From assembly GCA_021777835.1 (NCBI GenBank), contig JAJYDC010000006.1, positions 1 to 64,000 of the forward strand: 64,000 nt of DNA, in the 5' to 3' direction. Both the position numbers and the translations under genes were made by a program. The notes under the pieces are model-generated. The model made no database searches. It saw nothing but the letters and a program-made list of their open reading frames with translations, and was not told the origin of the DNA. Of this stretch, positions 8,467 through 18,246 are shown piece after piece (the stretch's first letter is position 1; each line of letters starts with the position of its first letter). This DNA is from Bacteroidota bacterium (GTDB lineage Bacteria; Bacteroidota; Ignavibacteria; Ignavibacteriales; Ignavibacteriaceae).

Positions 8467-9540
8467 TTGAGTAAATTAAAGAATGATTTGTTTTTAAGAG
8501 CATGCAGAAAAGAGCCTATTGAAAGAACTCCCATATGGATTATGCGACAAGCAGGAAGATATTTGCAGGAATATAAGAAAGTTAGAGAGAAAGCTGATTT
8601 TATTACGATGTGTCAAACACCTGAACTTGCGGCGGAAGTTACAATTCAGCCGGTAGATATTATAGGGGTAGATGCGGCTATTATTTTCTCTGATATTTTA
8701 GTGGTTCCCCAAGCAATGGGAATGGAGTTTCAAATGATTGAAAGCAAAGGCCCCGTTTTCCCGCAACCGATAAGAAATGAAGATGACGCTAGAAATCTAA
8801 AAGATGTTGATCCGGAAAAGAACTTAAGGTATGTTCTTGATGCAGTTTCACTTGCAAAAAAAGAGCTTGACGGAAGAGTACCATTAATTGGTTTTGCCGG
8901 TTCACCGTGGACGCTTCTAACATACATGGTTGAAGGAAGGGGTTCTAAGAATTTTACTTATGTAAAGAAAATGATTTACAATAACCCAAAACTGGCACAT
9001 AGTATATTAGATAAACTTGCAACTGCAGTAGCTAAATATCTTTCGGCAAAAATTGATGCCGGCGTTAATGCGGTTCAGATTTTTGATACATGGGGAGGAA
9101 TACTTTCGCCTTCTGATTTCGAAGAGTTTTCTTTAAGATATATTTCTCAAGTTATTTCCGAAATAAAAAGAAAAGAAGAGCCGGTGATAGTCTTTTCCAA
9201 GGGTGTTCATCATAGCCTCGATAAGCTTTCTAGCACCGGAGCCGATGTTATAGGGTTAGACTGGACTATGAATCTAGATGAGGTGAGAAAAAAGATCGGC
9301 CGTAAGGTCGCGCTGCAAGGGAACTTAGATCCTACTGTCCTCTATGCTGGCGAAAATAAAATTAGAGAAGAAGCGAAAAAAGTTCTTGATTCTTATGGTG
9401 AAGGAAGCGGGCATATCTTTAATCTGGGACACGGAATTCTTCCTGATGTTGATCCGGAAATGGCGAAGGCGCTTGTTCAAATTGTTAAGGAAGAAAGCAG
9501 AGTGTTTCACGGTAAAAATGCGGAGATACTAGGACAATGA
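8467..9540 (+). CDS. hemE: Uroporphyrinogen decarboxylase
   Basis: Removes four carboxylates from uroporphyrinogen III to give coproporphyrinogen III (cytosol). About 357 residues, normal length. The signature PIWIMRQAGRYLQEYKKVR lies at the N-terminus, with GFAGSPWTLLTYMVEG and QIFDTWGGILSP further on, and LQGNLDPTVLY and FNLGHGILPDVDPE near the end. Start: AAAGGAG is 6 bp before the second TTG (8467), better than the first TTG (8464). It lies 29 bp after the TetR-HemD stop, consistent with one operon. Confidence 0.96.
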   Translation: MSKLKNDLFLRACRKEPIERTPIWIMRQAGRYLQEYKKVREKADFITMCQTPELAAEVTIQPVDIIGVDAAIIFSDILVVPQAMGMEFQMIESKGPVFPQPIRNEDDARNLKDVDPEKNLRYVLDAVSLAKKELDGRVPLIGFAGSPWTLLTYMVEGRGSKNFTYVKKMIYNNPKLAHSILDKLATAVAKYLSAKIDAGVNAVQIFDTWGGILSPSDFEEFSLRYISQVISEIKRKEEPVIVFSKGVHHSLDKLSSTGADVIGLDWTMNLDEVRKKIGRKVALQGNLDPTVLYAGENKIREEAKKVLDSYGEGSGHIFNLGHGILPDVDPEMAKALVQIVKEESRVFHGKNAEILGQ

Positions 9541-9605
9541 ATTGAGAAGAATGAATTAGATTTTGACATATAGTAAAAATAGCAAACAAAAGATTTGGAT
9601 TTTTA

Positions 9606-9629
9606 ACTAATTTAATGTTCAAAATTAGT
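9606..9629 (+). repeat. Inverted repeat before hemN
   Basis: ACTAATTT (9606-9613) and AAATTAGT (9622-9629) form a perfect 8-bp inverted repeat with an 8-nt spacer, in the 170-bp gap between hemE and hemN. It is not followed by a T-tract. It may be a regulator site for a separate hemN promoter; no motif family is recognised. Confidence 0.3.
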
Positions 9630-9710
9630 AGAAGGATTTAATAGAAAAGTAAACAATATTTGATTCTTTGCAGCTTAGAGTCACTGCGGTAAAGAATAAA
9701 GGAGTTCATT

Positions 9711-11087
9711 ATGTTTGAAATAGATTTAGCAAAATTTAAGAAGTATGATAAGCCGGGGCCACGATACACTAGCTATCCGACGGCTCCACATTTTAATGAA
9801 GGTTTTACTTATGAAAATTACCTTGATGAAGTAATTAAGACTAATTATGGCTCCGATTTGCCTGACCTTTCTCTATATTTTCATTTACCATTCTGCGATA
9901 CTCTTTGTTATTTCTGCGGGTGTAATATGATAATAACCCGAAACAGGGATCGTGTTAGCGAATATATACATTACTTGAAAAAGGAAATCGACATGATCAG
10001 AACTTATATATTACCTGATCGTAAAGTGACACAGCTTCATTGGGGAGGCGGAACTCCGACCCATTTGCGACCCGAAGAAATTGATGAAGTAGCAGCTTAT
10101 ATCAAATCTTCTTTCGATTTCAAGGATGATTCTGAAAATGGCTGTGAAATTGATCCGCGTGATTTAACGAGGGAGCATCTTGAAGCTTTAAGAAGAAACG
10201 GTTTTAATCGTATAAGCATGGGTGTGCAGGACTTCAATGATAAAGTACAAAAAGCCGTTAATCGTATTCAGCCTGAAGATATAACCCGGCAAACAGTAAA
10301 ATGGGTAAGAGAGCTTGGATTTAACAGCATTAATTTAGATTTAATGTATGGACTCCCATTTCAAACAATTGATTCATTTTCAGATACAGTAGATAAAATA
10401 ATAGATATTTCCCCTGACAGGATTGCTGTATTCAATTACGCTCATGTTCCGTGGGTTAAGAAGCACATGGCATTAATTCACCAGGAAGATCTTCCTCATC
10501 CTGAAACGAAGCTTGAAATATTAAAAATGACTATTGAAAAATTAACCACTGCCGGATATGTTTTCATCGGAATGGATCATTTTGCGAAGCCAGATGACGA
10601 ACTAGCAATTGCACTAAAGGAAAAGAAGTTATACAGAAATTTCCAGGGCTACAGCACTCACGCAGGAAGTGATCTTTATGCAATGGGAATAACTGCCATT
10701 AGTCAGTTACAGAATGTTTATGCGCAAAATTTCAAAACCGAAAAGGAATACTTTAATTCAATTGACAATGAAAAATTACCTGTTGCTAAAGGCTACAGTC
10801 TAAGTGATGACGATATTCTTCGCAGGGATGTTATTATGAAATTAATGTGCAATTTTGAGCTTGAATTTTCGGCAATAGAAAAACAATACAATATTAACTT
10901 CAACGAATATTTTGCCTGGGGACTAAACAATTTAAAGGAGATGCAAAAGGATGAGTTGCTGCTTCTTGACGATAAAAAGATTGAAGTAACTCAAATGGGA
11001 AAATTATTGATCCGTAATATTGCAATGAACTTTGACGGCTATATAGAGCGGAAAGAGGATATGGCAAAATATTCGAGAACTGTTTAG
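9711..11087 (+). CDS. hemN: Oxygen-independent coproporphyrinogen III oxidase
   Basis: A radical-SAM enzyme that decarboxylates coproporphyrinogen III to protoporphyrinogen IX without O2. 458 residues, matching true HemN rather than the shorter HemW. The [4Fe-4S] cysteines are Cys62, Cys66 and Cys69, followed by Cys71 (FCDTLCYFCGC), after the YFHLP motif. HWGGGTPTHL and GMDHFAKPDDELA are also typical. A strong AAAGGAG ribosome-binding site precedes the ATG. The 170-bp gap in front suggests it may have its own promoter. It points to heme synthesis under anoxic conditions. Confidence 0.96.
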   Translation: MFEIDLAKFKKYDKPGPRYTSYPTAPHFNEGFTYENYLDEVIKTNYGSDLPDLSLYFHLPFCDTLCYFCGCNMIITRNRDRVSEYIHYLKKEIDMIRTYILPDRKVTQLHWGGGTPTHLRPEEIDEVAAYIKSSFDFKDDSENGCEIDPRDLTREHLEALRRNGFNRISMGVQDFNDKVQKAVNRIQPEDITRQTVKWVRELGFNSINLDLMYGLPFQTIDSFSDTVDKIIDISPDRIAVFNYAHVPWVKKHMALIHQEDLPHPETKLEILKMTIEKLTTAGYVFIGMDHFAKPDDELAIALKEKKLYRNFQGYSTHAGSDLYAMGITAISQLQNVYAQNFKTEKEYFNSIDNEKLPVAKGYSLSDDDILRRDVIMKLMCNFELEFSAIEKQYNINFNEYFAWGLNNLKEMQKDELLLLDDKKIEVTQMGKLLIRNIAMNFDGYIERKEDMAKYSRTV

Positions 11088-11118
11088 TGCTATTTAACAC
11101 AAAGGCACAGAGAAAAGA

Positions 11119-12486
11119 ATGAATAAAAAAATCGTAATTCTCGGCGCCGGAATTTCCGGGTTATCTACGGCGTACTTACTTGACAAAGACGGGTATGACG
11201 TAACCGTTTTAGAGAAAAATAGCGAAGTCGGCGGATCAATGGAAAGCATTTGGGAAGACGGCTTTATGTTCGATCGCGGTCCAAATAGCGGTCTTGAAAC
11301 AACGCCTCTAATCGGGACGATGGTAGAAGAACTCGGCTTGCAGAACCAACTTATGTATGCAAGCAAAGAAGGAAACAGAAGATACATCCTACGCAACGAT
11401 GAGCTGCATCCATTACCGATGAACCCCATTGCATTTATTAAGACAAGATTATTTTCACCTATTGCCAAGTTGAGGCTTTTTATTGAGCCGTTAATTGGAA
11501 AATCAAATGATGGCTATTACCAGAGCATTTCGGAGTTTGTCACCAGAAGATTAGGGAAGGAATTTTTAGATTATGCGATTAATCCATTTGTAGCGGGAGT
11601 ATATGCGGGCAACCCTGAAGAGTTAAGCGTTAAGTCAGCATTCCCAAAATTATATGCACTTGAAGAAGAATACGGGGGATTGATAATCGGCACTATTAAG
11701 AGTATTCGTAAAAGGAAACAACGTGCTGAAAAATCAAAGCAGAGTGCAAGGATGTTTTCATTTAAGGATGGCATGCAGGTTTTACCAAAGACAATTGCGA
11801 ATAAGCTAGGAGACAGAGTAATTAAATCGTCAGAAGTGACTGCATTGAAGAAAAATGGAGAGAGATATTCAGTAACTTACAATCACAACGAGTTATCTAA
11901 GACAATTGATTGTGATATTTTAGTTTCAACATTGCCAGCTTATGTAGGATCTGATTTGTTTAAGGAATTGGACGAAAAATTATCAAATCATTTGTCTCAG
12001 ATATATTATCCTCCAGTACTTGTAATATTTCTGTGTTATAATAAAACAGATATTGCGCAGCCACTTGATGGCTTTGGCTTTTTGATTCCGGCAAAGGAAA
12101 AAAAGTCGTTCCTAGGTGCGATATGGAGTTCAGTAATATTCCAGAACAGATCTCAGACAGATAAGGCAGTCTTCACCTTATTTGTAGGCGGAGCACGAAA
12201 TCCCGAAGTGGGAAATATTGACAAACAAGAGTTAATAAAAAAAGTAAAAGATGAATTCCATAAATTAATGAAAATATCGGCACAACCAACTTATGAATCG
12301 TACCGGTATTGGTCGAAGGCAATTCCGCAATACAACATCGGTTATATAGAGCATGAGAATTACTTTGATGAATTTGAGAATAGGAATAGGGGAATAATCC
12401 TAGGCGGTAATTACAGAGGCGGAATATCAGTCGGAGATTGCATCAAGAACTCGGAAGTCCTATCAAACAAAGTTAAATCTCTTTAA
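11119..12486 (+). CDS. Protoporphyrinogen oxidase (FAD-dependent, HemY/HemG-PPO type)
   Basis: Oxidises protoporphyrinogen IX to protoporphyrin IX (or coproporphyrinogen III to coproporphyrin in the coproporphyrin route). 455 residues. The N-terminus has the FAD dinucleotide motif VILGAGISGLSTAYLL and VLEKNSEVGGSMES; GPNSGLETTPLI and a C-terminal GNYRGGISVGDCI match the PPO family. This family normally uses O2, in contrast with the oxygen-independent HemN next to it, so the organism is probably facultative. 31 bp after hemN and 12 bp before radA. Symbols differ between annotation schemes, so none is given. Confidence 0.9.
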   Translation: MNKKIVILGAGISGLSTAYLLDKDGYDVTVLEKNSEVGGSMESIWEDGFMFDRGPNSGLETTPLIGTMVEELGLQNQLMYASKEGNRRYILRNDELHPLPMNPIAFIKTRLFSPIAKLRLFIEPLIGKSNDGYYQSISEFVTRRLGKEFLDYAINPFVAGVYAGNPEELSVKSAFPKLYALEEEYGGLIIGTIKSIRKRKQRAEKSKQSARMFSFKDGMQVLPKTIANKLGDRVIKSSEVTALKKNGERYSVTYNHNELSKTIDCDILVSTLPAYVGSDLFKELDEKLSNHLSQIYYPPVLVIFLCYNKTDIAQPLDGFGFLIPAKEKKSFLGAIWSSVIFQNRSQTDKAVFTLFVGGARNPEVGNIDKQELIKKVKDEFHKLMKISAQPTYESYRYWSKAIPQYNIGYIEHENYFDEFENRNRGIILGGNYRGGISVGDCIKNSEVLSNKVKSL

Positions 12487-12498
12487 TCTCGATAATTC

Positions 12499-13848
12499 AT
12501 GAGCAAAACTAAGATCAAATATATTTGTTCCAACTGCGGATACGAATCATTGCGTTGGATCGGTAAGTGTCCTGAGTGTAATAGTTGGAATTCATTTACC
12601 GAAGAAAAAGTAGAAAACTCAAAACATAAAACCGTAACTTACAGTGGCAATGTGCAGGTTTCACGAATTAATGAAATAGCCGGTAGTGAAGAAGAGCGTC
12701 TTAAGACCGGTATAGAAGAATTTGACAGAGTGCTAGGAGGCGGGTTGATGCCGGGAAGTATTGTGCTTCTTGGGGGTGATCCAGGTATTGGTAAGTCAAC
12801 CTTAGCAATGCAAGCTGCTTCTAATATTAAGGCAAAAGTATTATATATCACCGGAGAAGAATCTGAAAAACAAATAAAAATTAGAGCTTCGCGGCTAAAA
12901 ATTAAATCTGACAATCTATATGTTCTTGCCGAGACAGACTTATCCATGATAATATCGGCAATAAATAATTTATCTCCTTCAGTAGTAATAATAGATTCAA
13001 TTCAAACAATGTATAGAAGTGAGCTTGAAAACTCGCCGGGCACAATAACGCAGATTAGGGAATGCACTGCTCTTTTAATGCAGGAAGCAAAAAGAAATTT
13101 ATTCAGTGTACTAATCATAGGTCATGTAACTAAAGATGGAGTAATTGCCGGTCCTAAAATTCTAGAGCATATTGTCGACACCGTTATTCAATTTGAAGGA
13201 GAATCTCATCATTCATTTAGAATACTGCGAGCACAAAAGAACAGATTCGGCAGTACGAATGAAATAGGCGTATTTGAGATGCATGAAAATGGGCTAACAG
13301 AAGTCAAGAACCCAAGCGAATTATTTTTAAGCGAAAGGGAAAAGGAATCTTCGGGATCAGTAGTTACTTCCACGATGGAAGGTACGCGCCCAATACTATT
13401 GGAAGTACAAGCCCTAGTTACGCCATCAAATTACGGAAATCCGCAGCGTGTAGCCACAGGATTTGATTACCGTCGTCTTTCAATTCTTCTTGCGGTACTC
13501 GAGAAAAGAGCGGGATATAGACTATCAGCCGCAAATGTATTCCTTAATATGGCGGGAGGAGCCAAGATTAATGAACCTGCTATTGATCTTTCAGTATGCT
13601 GTTCTATAGCCTCAAGTTTACTTGATAAAATTGTAGACAATAACATAGTTGTAATAGGCGAAGTGGGATTAGGAGGAGAAATTCGAAGCGTGGGTAATAT
13701 CGAAAAAAGAATTCAGGAAGCGGAGAAATTGGGGTTCAAAAAGGTTATTATTCCTAAAAATAATTTTAAGAGTCTTAAAGGGAGTAATTCGATTCAGGTA
13801 ATTGCTGTAGAGAATTTACCCGAAGCAGTTAGTTTAATTTTTAGATAA
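12499..13848 (+). CDS. radA: DNA repair protein RadA
   Basis: RecA-like ATPase (Sms) that drives branch migration in recombination repair. 449 residues: a zinc finger with Cys10, Cys13, Cys24 and Cys27 (CSNCGYESLRWIGKCPEC), Walker A GGDPGIGKST (92-101), the RadA-specific KNRFG motif, and a C-terminal Lon-protease-like domain without a protease role. It starts 12 bp after the PPO gene, so it is likely read from the heme operon as well, though with no functional tie to heme. Confidence 0.97.
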   Translation: MSKTKIKYICSNCGYESLRWIGKCPECNSWNSFTEEKVENSKHKTVTYSGNVQVSRINEIAGSEEERLKTGIEEFDRVLGGGLMPGSIVLLGGDPGIGKSTLAMQAASNIKAKVLYITGEESEKQIKIRASRLKIKSDNLYVLAETDLSMIISAINNLSPSVVIIDSIQTMYRSELENSPGTITQIRECTALLMQEAKRNLFSVLIIGHVTKDGVIAGPKILEHIVDTVIQFEGESHHSFRILRAQKNRFGSTNEIGVFEMHENGLTEVKNPSELFLSEREKESSGSVVTSTMEGTRPILLEVQALVTPSNYGNPQRVATGFDYRRLSILLAVLEKRAGYRLSAANVFLNMAGGAKINEPAIDLSVCCSIASSLLDKIVDNNIVVIGEVGLGGEIRSVGNIEKRIQEAEKLGFKKVIIPKNNFKSLKGSNSIQVIAVENLPEAVSLIFR

Positions 13849-13954
13849 AGACCTCATAAGCCCTTGTTATAATAGTCATTTCTGGCAGAATCAAATAATT
13901 AATTTTAGTTAAGAATTATTTTGTTTTCTAAAATAATAATACTATTTTTCTCTC

Positions 13955-13969
13955 CGGTTTAAAGAACCG
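13955..13969 (+). other. Short hairpin in the 5' leader of the RRM gene
   Basis: CGGTT-TAAAG-AACCG followed by TACTGTTTT. It could be a weak terminator of radA or part of a structured leader of the downstream RNA-binding protein gene. Only 5 bp of stem, so support is modest. Confidence 0.25.
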
Positions 13970-14003
13970 TACTGTTTTATTAATATATTTTAGAGGTAAG
14001 TTA

Positions 14004-14255
14004 GTGAGTACTAAACTTTTTGTGGGATCGCTTCCCTGGGCAGTTAATGACGATGCTTTGAAATCGGCTTTCGAGGTACATGGTACCGTTGTTTCTGCAA
14101 AAGTTATTACCGATCGTCAGACCGGTAGATCAAGAGGCTTTGGATTTGTTGAAATGGAAAACGAAACCGAAGCAAGCAAGGCTATTCAAGCACTTAATGG
14201 AGCGGAGTTAAAAGGTCGCAACATTATCGTTAGTGAAGCAAAACCGAAGAGCTAA
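14004..14255 (+). CDS. Single-RRM RNA-binding protein
   Basis: An 83-residue protein that is one RNA recognition motif: RNP2 KLFVGSL (4-10) and RNP1 SRGFGFVEM (about 43-51), with the aromatic residues needed for RNA stacking. It resembles the small glycine-rich/cold-induced RNA-binding proteins common in Cyanobacteria and Bacteroidota but lacks a Gly-rich tail. GTG start with AGAGG upstream. It stands alone, ends at a strong terminator, and probably acts as an RNA chaperone in the cytosol. Confidence 0.92.
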   Translation: MSTKLFVGSLPWAVNDDALKSAFEVHGTVVSAKVITDRQTGRSRGFGFVEMENETEASKAIQALNGAELKGRNIIVSEAKPKS

Positions 14256-14283
14256 TAGAATATTTGGTTACTTGCATTTCTCT

Positions 14284-14312
14284 AAGCGCTCTTTCGAGCG
14301 CTTTTGTTTTTT
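14284..14312 (+). terminator. Rho-independent terminator of the RRM gene
   Basis: Perfect 8-bp stem AAGCGCTC / GAGCGCTT (14284-14291 and 14296-14303), loop TTTC, then TTGTTTTTT. It sits 28 bp after the RRM stop and just touches the end of the convergent DUF5686 gene. Confidence 0.85.
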
Positions 14313-16719
14313 AAAGGATGAAAGTATTTATTCCAATCCTAAAATTATTTTCCCCTCGGTAATTAAGACGCCAGGCGAAATCAAGTTCTATAGGAATTAG
14401 TACTTGACCTATTCCAAATCCTATTTCATAGAAAGGATGCCTAAAGCTCTGGACCGGCGTAATTAGAATTGATTTCGAGCCGAAACTAATATCAGAATAA
14501 GCAATATTTAGAAAAGCAGTAAGTTGGATATCCCAATCCTTTAATCCTGGAATTCTTAAAAACCTAAATAATTCGCTGCCTAAATTCTCCTCCAGGTTCA
14601 AGGTTGCAACCCTATCGCCAAGTATTTCATTTAGGTTTAATGTTCTAAATGTAAAATTCTGAGCTGTTAGATTAATGTTACCAGGAAGGGAATATAATTC
14701 TTGATATGGGAGCTTGCCGTCTGTATATATTCCAAACATGTGGAAGTTTAGAGCAGTTGAGCCAAAAGTATTTATAGTCCCATAACTTTTAATCTGATAT
14801 GAGGTAAAGTATAGGCTGCTTTTTAATAAACTTGAATTAGAAAAAGACATATTGCCGTTAAATACAGCATAGGATTTCCCAAGAGAAACCCTCCTTCTAA
14901 AATAGCCGTCTTCAACATAATTCCTAAAGTCTAATGTAAAGCCCCCCGATATAGCATTAATTTTTGTTTCAAATACGGGCTGATTATCAGGAAATAATCT
15001 ATCCTTAGCAAAAAAAGAAAACTCCGTATTTTTGAAAGCGTTGTTATCAGTATGATTTATAAATCCCGCATATAAGTTAAGTATTGGGAATACATCGCCG
15101 CTTACATTAAATGAAAAGCCCTTTGTATAATAGTAATCACGGAAGTCATATTTGGAGAAAAGAGCAAGCGCTGAAGAAGTTAAATCATTATAGTAATCCG
15201 AAGAGCCGAAAAGCACCTTCAATTTATCATAGCTATTAAGTGAGATTTTGTATGTGCGATAATTTCCGCGAAGATATGAAAAGTTAAAATCAAATTTAAA
15301 TCTTTTATCGGAAAAGCCATTTGACATTTGCAATGATGAATTCAATCTCATATTATCTGCTTGAGCTAGAAATAAGCCAAAGTCGACCGTTTGCCCTTCT
15401 ACACGATTAAAATGATACATTGCAAGCGGAGCGCTGACTGAGAAGTTATCAGATAAATCAATCCTTGTTGATAAAGGGGAAAAGCTAAAATGAAATTTGG
15501 ATTCAGTAGCACTTACGCTATCAATTCTTTTATATGCCTGCTGCTCTTCAGTTGTGTTTGGAATGGTTTGAGCATTTATCCAGTAGGTGGAATCTTTCTT
15601 ATCAGCCCCAGGCAGAACAGTTACAATAGCATGATTAAAAAAGTCATCGGCAATGTTGTGGTTAATTTTATAATCATAGAGAATTGTACTTAAATCAAAT
15701 TCCATTTTAGCAAGTCCGAGATAATCCAGTTTTATAAAAAGTCTAAGATCCGCGGGCATGTAAATTGAGTCTTGGAAAAGTGAAAACTGTTGAAAAACAT
15801 TAACGCTTTGAAACAAGCCTCCAATACTAGCAGCCTTATTTATCTTCAAATCGACTTTAATTAAATCATAAGTGCCGCCGGTAATAAAAATAGTACCCAT
15901 AAACCCAGGATCACTTTCATGCTGGGGTGCCATATAAATTTCATACACCAAATTATTATTAATTGCCACGGTGTTAATAATATTGAAATCATAATAGCTT
16001 AGGGCATTTTTTGCAAGAGGCCCGGGTAATTCTCCACCAAGAAGGTTAAAGTTATCCTTATAAAAGTCCTGGACTAATCGTCCGCCAGCGATAGTGTTTA
16101 CAAATGAAGGCAAATTTGAAGTCTGCTTTTGTGCGGTAATAATTTCCTTATAGAAGTCCGGTTTCTTGAAATATCCCTTGCTTTCGTTTTCAAGTATTCC
16201 AGTTATTTTTAATTTTGAAGTATCGCTTCCAATTCCCAGACTAACCTGATGACCACTAGCCTTAAAATCCTTTTGAGTTTTCAAAGTTCCTTTAGTGTAC
16301 GCTTCAAATTCGTAACTCAAAAGTTTTTTATTGCGTTCTTCCTTTCGCTGAATTGCTTTGCGAATTATCCGCAAAGCAGGGTTTATTCCCGGTACTACAG
16401 TGATTGCCGGTAAAGTAATTTCCGACTGATGTAAATGAAAATTTAAATTAGCAACGCTGCAGTCAAGATTTACGGTAATTGTGTCTGAATTATATCCGAT
16501 ATACGAAGCGGTTAATCTGTATTTCCCATGTCTCAACTTAATTTCAAAATCCCCGCTTCTATTAGCTGTAGTTCCGAATGTAGAATTTAACACCCTTATG
16601 TTTGAATAAGGCAGTGCCTGATGAGTATTCTTATCACTTACGTTTCCTCTAATAGAATACTGCTGAGCAAATAAAGTTGATGAGGTGATTGAGATAATTA
16701 CTAAGAAAAATAATTTCAT
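14311..16719 (-). CDS. Outer-membrane DUF5686 protein with carboxypeptidase-regulatory-like domain
   Basis: About 800 residues. A signal peptide (MKLFFLVIISITSSTLFAQQ) is followed by a CarboxypepD_reg-like beta-sandwich (ISGNVSD-type start IRGNVSDKNTHQALPYSNIRV, roughly 20-110), then the DUF5686 region beginning NPALRIIRKAIQRKEERN, with a C-terminal series of amphipathic strands ending in Phe-Ile-Leu as expected for a barrel. Similar proteins are widespread in Bacteroidota; their function is not established. I chose the ATG at 16719 because the signal peptide then begins at residue 1; ten more codons are open upstream. It stands alone. Confidence 0.85.
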   Translation of the reverse strand: MKLFFLVIISITSSTLFAQQYSIRGNVSDKNTHQALPYSNIRVLNSTFGTTANRSGDFEIKLRHGKYRLTASYIGYNSDTITVNLDCSVANLNFHLHQSEITLPAITVVPGINPALRIIRKAIQRKEERNKKLLSYEFEAYTKGTLKTQKDFKASGHQVSLGIGSDTSKLKITGILENESKGYFKKPDFYKEIITAQKQTSNLPSFVNTIAGGRLVQDFYKDNFNLLGGELPGPLAKNALSYYDFNIINTVAINNNLVYEIYMAPQHESDPGFMGTIFITGGTYDLIKVDLKINKAASIGGLFQSVNVFQQFSLFQDSIYMPADLRLFIKLDYLGLAKMEFDLSTILYDYKINHNIADDFFNHAIVTVLPGADKKDSTYWINAQTIPNTTEEQQAYKRIDSVSATESKFHFSFSPLSTRIDLSDNFSVSAPLAMYHFNRVEGQTVDFGLFLAQADNMRLNSSLQMSNGFSDKRFKFDFNFSYLRGNYRTYKISLNSYDKLKVLFGSSDYYNDLTSSALALFSKYDFRDYYYTKGFSFNVSGDVFPILNLYAGFINHTDNNAFKNTEFSFFAKDRLFPDNQPVFETKINAISGGFTLDFRNYVEDGYFRRRVSLGKSYAVFNGNMSFSNSSLLKSSLYFTSYQIKSYGTINTFGSTALNFHMFGIYTDGKLPYQELYSLPGNINLTAQNFTFRTLNLNEILGDRVATLNLEENLGSELFRFLRIPGLKDWDIQLTAFLNIAYSDISFGSKSILITPVQSFRHPFYEIGFGIGQVLIPIELDFAWRLNYRGENNFRIGINTFIL

Positions 16720-17125
16720 AATATTAATTAGAATAATTAAACTTAACAATAAAGATTAGGATCAATAAGCTAGTATCCCAGTTTGTACTAAATATTTAAT
16801 ACCCCGTGGTTTAAAATAAATAAAAAGTAGCATTGATAAGTAGATAATAAATTGTTATATAATTAGTCCTTTTTATTGTAATCTTACAGTAAACTACACA
16901 ATTCAATATCATGAATAAAAATAAACGTTAATTATTACAGCTAAAGGTATTAACTCAAGCGGTTGATATTAACTTATTCTTTCAACTTGCACAAAGGGGA
17001 AAACCAAAATACGGACGTGCCTTTGCCTCATGAAAGGCTAATACAGATTCAGGCATTGAAAATACATATTGTAATTAAGATAAAAAGAGGATGAAAAGAA
17101 CAAAGTAACAGAAACAAATGATAAT
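16720..17125. other. Intergenic stretch without a recognised feature
   Basis: About 400 bp, very A+T-rich, holding the upstream region of the DUF5686 gene and the downstream end of the DoxX gene. No open frame, hairpin terminator or repeat was convincing. Confidence 0.4.
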
Positions 17126-17602
17126 TCATTTTTTCGGTTGATCGTTAATAATCGTGTCATGAGTAAGCAGAATATTATCAAGGCTAAAGGACATAGGTCC
17201 GGCAAGAAGTATTATAACCGCACTGATTAAAACAAAAAAGGGATAGGATGCCCCGCTTGCTCCGATGAACCCATTCGGGAGCATTACTGATGTTGCTACA
17301 GCCATGTTGATTGTAACTGCAATGGCTGCCGGTCTTGTAAATAATCCAATTATTAATAGAAAGCCTCCTATAAATTCAGTATAGCAGCTTAGATACGCCA
17401 AGAAATCAGGTATACCCATTTTTGTTGTAAAATATTGAATGGTTGTCTGAAGGCCAAAGCCACCGAACCAACCGAGAACTTTACCAGAACCAACTATGAA
17501 CAAAATAACTCCAATGATACAACGAAGTAATAGTAATCCTATACTTAAATTTTTAGTATTTGTTCCGATTAAAAATCTGACAATCTTAGTATTCATTTTC
17601 AT
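17126..17602 (-). CDS. DoxX family membrane protein
   Basis: 158 residues with four hydrophobic spans (GLLLLRCIIGVILFIVGSGKVLGWFGG, the FLAYLSCYTEFIGGFLLIIGLF region, AAIAVTINMAVATSV, FVLISAVIILLAGP). This is the DoxX pattern of a small four-helix inner-membrane protein, found in oxidative-stress-linked membrane complexes in some bacteria. The C-terminal LAGPMSFSLDNILL is also typical. Substrate unknown. First of the run of small accessory genes that follows on the same strand. Confidence 0.88.
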   Translation of the reverse strand: MKMNTKIVRFLIGTNTKNLSIGLLLLRCIIGVILFIVGSGKVLGWFGGFGLQTTIQYFTTKMGIPDFLAYLSCYTEFIGGFLLIIGLFTRPAAIAVTINMAVATSVMLPNGFIGASGASYPFFVLISAVIILLAGPMSFSLDNILLTHDTIINDQPKK

Positions 17603-17686
17603 TTTAGGCTAATCCTTTTAATAATATTTTGTCCTGAGATAATTGTGTTATACAAATAAAGACTAATAAATAATTTACAATATAAG

Positions 17687-18118
17687 TTATTTCTTTTCTA
17701 AATATTCTTTTAATGAAGTACCAAGAATATAAGTCCAGCCTTGCACGAAATTATCCTTTATAAAATTCGGGTTGTTCTCCGGGAATGAGTCTAAGCCTGC
17801 GTGAGTTAATCGAACTAGTGTTTTAGCGCCGTCAGGGAACAACTCGAATGTTACGTAGGAGATTCCTTCAAAGCCATCATATCGCCAACTATACGATAGT
17901 TTTCTTTCTAAGACTATTTCAGTAATTGTACAAATGTGAAGAAATTGATTATTCTCATCCTTACCACCCATAAACCGAAATTCAAATCCGATTTCAAGTT
18001 TGAATTCCTTAAAATTAAAATACCATTTCTTCATTTCCTCATTATCTGTTAATGCCTTCCAGACTCTTGTAATTCGAGAGTTATAAGTTCGTTCAATGAC
18101 TATTGGTTCAGTTGGCAT
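17687..18118 (-). CDS. SRPBCC (AHSA1-like) domain protein
   Basis: 143 residues, a single START/Bet v1-like helix-grip fold of the AHSA1 type: IVIERTYNSRITRVWKALTDNEEMKKWYF at the N-terminus, then SYSWRYDGFEGISYVTFELFPDGAKTLVRLTHAGLDSFP, and a final helix GWTYILGTSLKEYLEK. AAGGAGAT precedes the ATG. Family members bind hydrophobic ligands or act in stress responses; no specific role can be given. Lies in a run of small genes often found together in Bacteroidota accessory regions. Confidence 0.9.
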   Translation of the reverse strand: MPTEPIVIERTYNSRITRVWKALTDNEEMKKWYFNFKEFKLEIGFEFRFMGGKDENNQFLHICTITEIVLERKLSYSWRYDGFEGISYVTFELFPDGAKTLVRLTHAGLDSFPENNPNFIKDNFVQGWTYILGTSLKEYLEKK

Positions 18119-18246
18119 TTTATCTCCTTAGATCCTATATAATAATCATTAAATATAGTCAAATATTCTTCAAGTTTTGAAAGGTGTTGATTTAGTCCAA
18201 AAACGCATTAAATACTTCCACTGTTTCATTACTTTCCTCAACCGAT

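Noticed and set aside
11094-11120. CACAAAGGCACAGAGAAAAG before the PPO gene as a mobile repeat
   Set aside because: The phrase recalls a dispersed intergenic repeat known from other genomes, but only one short copy is present here, so no call was made.
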